The position numbers were made by a program, and so were the translations under genes. A DNA stretch of 64,000 nucleotides, taken from contig JAMKCF010000039.1 in assembly GCA_023634235.1 (NCBI GenBank), positions 682,001 to 746,000 of the forward strand, in the 5' to 3' direction. Below the pieces are notes generated by a model, which ran no database searches, was not told the origin of the DNA, and saw only the letters and a list, made by a program, of their open reading frames with translations. Below are positions 59,931 to 64,000 of the stretch, one piece after another (the first letter of the stretch is position 1; every line of letters starts with the position of its first letter). This stretch comes from Pisaster brevispinus (taxonomy: Eukaryota > Echinodermata > Asteroidea > Forcipulatida > Asteriidae).

Positions 59931-61449
59931 GACCTTCCGTAAGCCTAGTTTATAAATGGCACCCAGCAGCCACTGAGCTAAGAAAACTGGTCCTTCCACA
60001 TTAAAAATCTCCCAATACTTAGCTGTGCTGAAAACAGAGACATCTATTTCAACTCTCAAATCTGCTTACAAAAATGTGCGAGAAAAAAAATCATCTACAT
60101 TTAGTGCACATAAAATGCTTTCTTTTTCAATTTTAAACTATTGACTTCTTGGTGTTTTTCACAATTTTTTCACTGATGTCTCCCTCATTCAAAGACAAAA
60201 AGATATTTATCTGTGGCTTTTGCTTTGAATTGATTTCAAACAAGCTCATTGGAATGGACTATTTAAAATGTTATATGAATTTGATATCATATTCTAGAAT
60301 TCTGTCAGTTGTGTTACTTGATCTGGTTAATTTTTGTAATTTAATAAAATATTTAAGTATTCTGGCACATCAATAGAATGTACTTCAAATTACAATACAT
60401 CATGAAAATGATAATGATTGGGAACACCACAAAATTGTATTGAAATTTAAGTCTCTTTTTGGAAAAGTTATCAAATCACACAAGTAGTTGTTTGGTTGTA
60501 TCTTTGCATCATCAACTGCAATGGTTTTGGGATAAGCCAAGTTGTAACAGAATGGCTTCATTTGGGGGTTGTACCTTATTTTGTGTTCACTATACAATGT
60601 GCCAGTGGAAAAAACTGTGAAATAAAAACTGCTTTCTTGAGGATGTTATCTGTATTGAAATGAAAGAAAATAAATGTTGTGCCCATTTGTTCTTTCTTGT
60701 ATTTAAATAAAAGAAGGGAAAACACATGTCTTGGTGTTTTTTTTCTATAGATAAGATCTGCTTTCTTTGTAAATTATTATGTCTGCAGTTCAGACCTTTA
60801 TCGCACAGCAGCCATCTTGTATTTTCAAAGATATGTGACAAAACTGATATGGAAAGAGAAGTTTAATGCGCAGTTTGTGTTAAAGCAAACAAAGTCAATC
60901 ATATAATGAGACTTAATTAACACTGTCTTCACAAAACACTGAAAATCGAGCAGAAAGTGAATCCATGTGTACTTACAAACGTAAATTCACAGCAAATAAA
61001 ATACTGTTTGGACTGAGCAATATACCATTGAGAACATGGTTACATTGTGGTGAAGGTCTGGTCATCAGGAATAAAACAAAGGGAAGGTATTCATTTCGCA
61101 GTGAAGCAACATTTCAAACAAAATCCAATAGCTCATCATAGTGTAAAGTGTTTCAATAAAACCAAATCGACCCTACGAAGCAATTATTGTATTTTTCTAT
61201 AACAATTTTCTGTTGAAAGGTCAATTGCATACAGATATCTCATGACAACAAATGTCCAATAATGTGAAGAAAACTACTCCTGAATCAGTGATTGTACCTT
61301 CCATTTAGTTTAGCTTGATACACAGGTGCTGCACTCTGTAGCAAGGTAGATGATCACAACACTAGGGGAATGGAGGGGAGTGGGGATTGACAGTTATGAG
61401 GGGGCAGGTGGAGGGCGTGTGTGATGGGAGAAAGGATAGGTCCTTAGTG

Positions 61450-61498
61450 AGTTGTTGTTGTTGTTGTTTTTTTTTTTTTTTTTTTTTTTGGGGGGGGG
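61450..61498 (+). repeat. (GTT)n, poly(T) and poly(G) tract
   Basis: Five or six GTT units run into about 23 T and then 9 G. Run lengths are likely to be unreliable in any assembly. Confidence 0.9.
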
Positions 61499-62737
61499 TC
61501 AAGTCCTGCATTGTTTTTTCATTTTAAATGTTCTTTTTGGACCTAAACTAACCCCAGCGCATGCCAGTGCCTCCAGTACCTAGGATTGACAGACACCAAG
61601 AAGCAAAGTAAGGAGTGCCCTTCAACTAGCTGAGACTGTAATCTGTGCAAGCGCCAGTAAACATGTCTGTATGGCGCCCTCCTGTGACAGCAGCCATCTT
61701 AATTTAGTACTACTTCAAACATGTTACCAAAACGAGGCCAAATTTTGTTGAGAAGACAAGCAAATTTCCTACAAAACTTGTGACCTAAAGTCAAATAAAC
61801 GGTTTTCATGGAAACAGCTGACCCCTATTTCATCATATGACTAGGAATTTCGATAAGTTCTTTGATGAAACGTCAACATAGTTTTGTTGGTGACCGGATG
61901 CAGCATTAACATGTTATGGGCAAAAGCAAAGATGTGGAAAATCCAAACAAAGCAGTGATAAATTTATGCTTAAGAATGCACATTCCAGAAACAACTTCCC
62001 AAAATATTATTCATACCTCAATGTCTTTCCCAAAACTATGACGGCAATCTGTCTCACTGAGCATAGGTTTGGTTGTCATCAACCGCACAACTTCATCTGT
62101 CAATTACAGGATGACCTGCGCAAGTTCTCATGCGTACAATTCAGGCCACGCCCCTAAATTTTTACAATGCTGATTTTGTTAATGGGTTCAAGTCGAAAAC
62201 CAGCCCAGAATCACACTTTTATACAGATTTACTCTGCTGAAAATGAGCTAAACTCTTCAGTATTTACTTCCCCTATTTATAAGAAATAACCATTCGTTAC
62301 CTGAAATGTTTTCCCTGAAATTTGTATCAAAAGCAATTTTATTCCCGAACGTAAACAAAGCCATTTTCATTGATAAAGATTTGTGAAGTCACCTTATTAG
62401 TATTCAGAACACAGTCGATGAGCAGACGATAACTCCATCATTTTTCTACTAATTTTTTTAATCGGAAGGTTTCATTCCGACTAGCATAAAAAGAATACGA
62501 GTTTATACATTATAAAATAATGTAAATTTACGATCACAAATGGAGGTTTTTGTTGCTCATCAACTAGAAATAAATTTATTAAGATACGACCAATCATAAT
62601 GAAAAACGGAAGACGCCATCTTGTTTTCTAATAATAGACTCGTGCTTGCGGTTTTAACCCGGATGCACACGTGTGTTGGCTCATCACAACAATCACACGT
62701 GTACAGTGTATGCATCGGAAATAAGTGATTATTTCAG

Positions 62738-62796
62738 TGAAACCTCTGGAAATATATGCTGCAAAAGTCACTCATCTTAAAGAGGGCATTATAAAG
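62738..62796 (+). other. possible exon-like segment, unrecognised
   Basis: A 59-bp segment lies between TTATTTCAG and GTAAGA. In one frame it reads KPLEIYAAKVTHLKEGIIK. The splice-like borders and open frame could be chance, and the peptide matches no family I know. There is no relation to CBP80. Confidence 0.12.
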
Positions 62797-62878
62797 GTAA
62801 GACTGGCGAACAGGGGGGTTAAATGGTGGCATTTTCGTTGCACAGTATTGGAAATGAACATTTTTTCTTGTACAGTAG

Positions 62879-62895
62879 CCCCCCCCCCCCCCCCC
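62879..62895 (+). repeat. poly(C) tract
   Basis: A run of 17 C followed by TCCAAAAAA. The short proline-rich and glycine-rich frames across it are artefacts. Confidence 0.9.
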
Positions 62896-64000
62896 TCCAA
62901 AAAATCTTGTAAAACATTCCGGAGATTCCAAGCTCACAATGAGGACAACGGCTGGCCGGGGTGGCTACACCACGCCCCATGTCGAACACCAATTGTAGCT
63001 AACAGTCTAAGTCCTTACTCACAGTTATAAGAAACGATGGACTGATAAACATATCACATTTTAATATCACAGAACAGCAAACTTGTCCACTGGGTTCAAC
63101 GGTAATTGTAGTCTCCCGACAAGGCTCAACTCCTGTACTTTGTACCAGAGTGTGCACATGAGACTCTGTTTATTTGTGGCGGTGTCTTTCCATGCTCTTA
63201 TATACCCTGCTTCAGATCCATTATTCTAGAGTCTCTTGAGGGGAATGTTGGTCCAACCTTTTAACCTGTTTTTCTGTGTCAGTGGTTTTTCTTGTTGACA
63301 TTTGCTGAGGCAATTTAGGTGCAATTTAGACCACACTGTAAGATGCAGTAGACAAAAGAAGCATCAACATTCTCGGAACTAAGTTTGAGAGTCTTGAGAA
63401 GAACTTCATCAGATTAGGTTGTCATTCATTTCCAGAAGAATATAACTGTTCAGATTTTTTTCCAGGGAGATGGTGCACATTTTCATTGCAGCCTAAATCA
63501 GAATAAGAAATAGTGGGTTTTTGGAAAGTATGGTTGAACATATCATTTTTGTTTCATTGAAAACTTAAAATACAACAGAGGGCAGGGAAATATTGCGCCT
63601 TTAATTTGACACTGAACTGGCTGGCATACTACTGCAGTTTGTCAACATTGTTCTTTTTTTAAGCTAACAGATGAAGCGGGTAATTCTCTCGATGCCATCG
63701 ATTCTTGAACTTCGCGTCTCAAAATATTGACGATTTTAAGCACAATTGATGACGTAGTATAAACACATGTTATTAATTATTCCCCAGCAAACTATGGCTA
63801 AACGACCTTGTCCACATTCGCCATCACCCGCCAGATGCTATTTTTCTGTTTAGTTTAAACCCAAACATAGGTCTTTCTCCGGCCAATTAAAATTAATATT
63901 TTTAAAATTAAAACGTCTTGCCCATCTAAAGCGAATGCTCCATCACATCAACATTCAACAGTAACAAAGGAGTATTTCAGGTTTAACAGTTTACATTTCA

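Larger units (their letters stand above)
58455..64000. other. non-coding stretch downstream, no gene recognised
   Basis: I searched for the next CBP80 segments (the PKPKFVREVLEKC and LSYHQRI region) and found none. Apart from the repeats listed separately, the stretch is AT-rich and unstructured. It could be a long intron leading to exons beyond the window, or intergenic DNA beyond a truncated copy. Confidence 0.6.

Overview
The window looks like nuclear DNA of a metazoan, most likely a marine deuterostome. An echinoderm such as a sea star is my best guess. The grounds are a spliced gene of the nuclear cap-binding protein 80 family with ordinary GT-AG introns, a tRNA-derived SINE of a type I associate with echinoderms, short inverted-repeat DNA elements, and AT-rich unique sequence. 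No bacterial, organellar or viral gene was recognised. The species call is inference.

Region 1 (1-49702) is almost entirely one satellite. Its monomer is about 314 bp, in one orientation, with roughly 148 copies up to 46292 and a few more beyond. Variant monomers mark higher-order structure: an alternating 628-bp dimer at the left edge, then several adjacent pairs of near-identical blocks of about 2.5-2.83 kb (8-9 monomers), and a variant recurring at 7-, 6- and 4-monomer spacing. One 170-bp piece (31701-31870) is inverted, the only strand switch I found. Each typical monomer has three copies of AANATGGCG (YY1-like), about 15 CpGs and a small hairpin. A 964-bp element with 19-bp terminal inverted repeats and a CCAT target duplication sits in the satellite. 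It occurs twice, 1896 bp apart, because it was duplicated together with about three monomers.

Region 2 (49703-51403) is unique AT-rich DNA without a recognisable gene.

Region 3 (51404-58454) holds, on the plus strand, ten exons homologous to the first half of NCBP1/CBP80. The copy is damaged: one conserved exon is absent, exon 3 carries a 16-bp tandem duplication that creates a stop, exon 6 has one extra C, exon 7 has a TGA in place of a conserved Trp codon, and the end of exon 9 is lost. Exons for the second half were not found. It is most simply a duplicated, intron-containing pseudogene. However, one exon-skipped path with an alternative acceptor keeps a 314-codon frame open, so a truncated paralogue cannot be excluded. 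Its introns contain minisatellites, an inverted-repeat element and a SINE.

Region 4 (58455-64000) is non-coding as far as I can see: a second copy of the intron-5 element, an imperfect 31-bp inverted repeat, simple repeats, and one doubtful exon-like segment.
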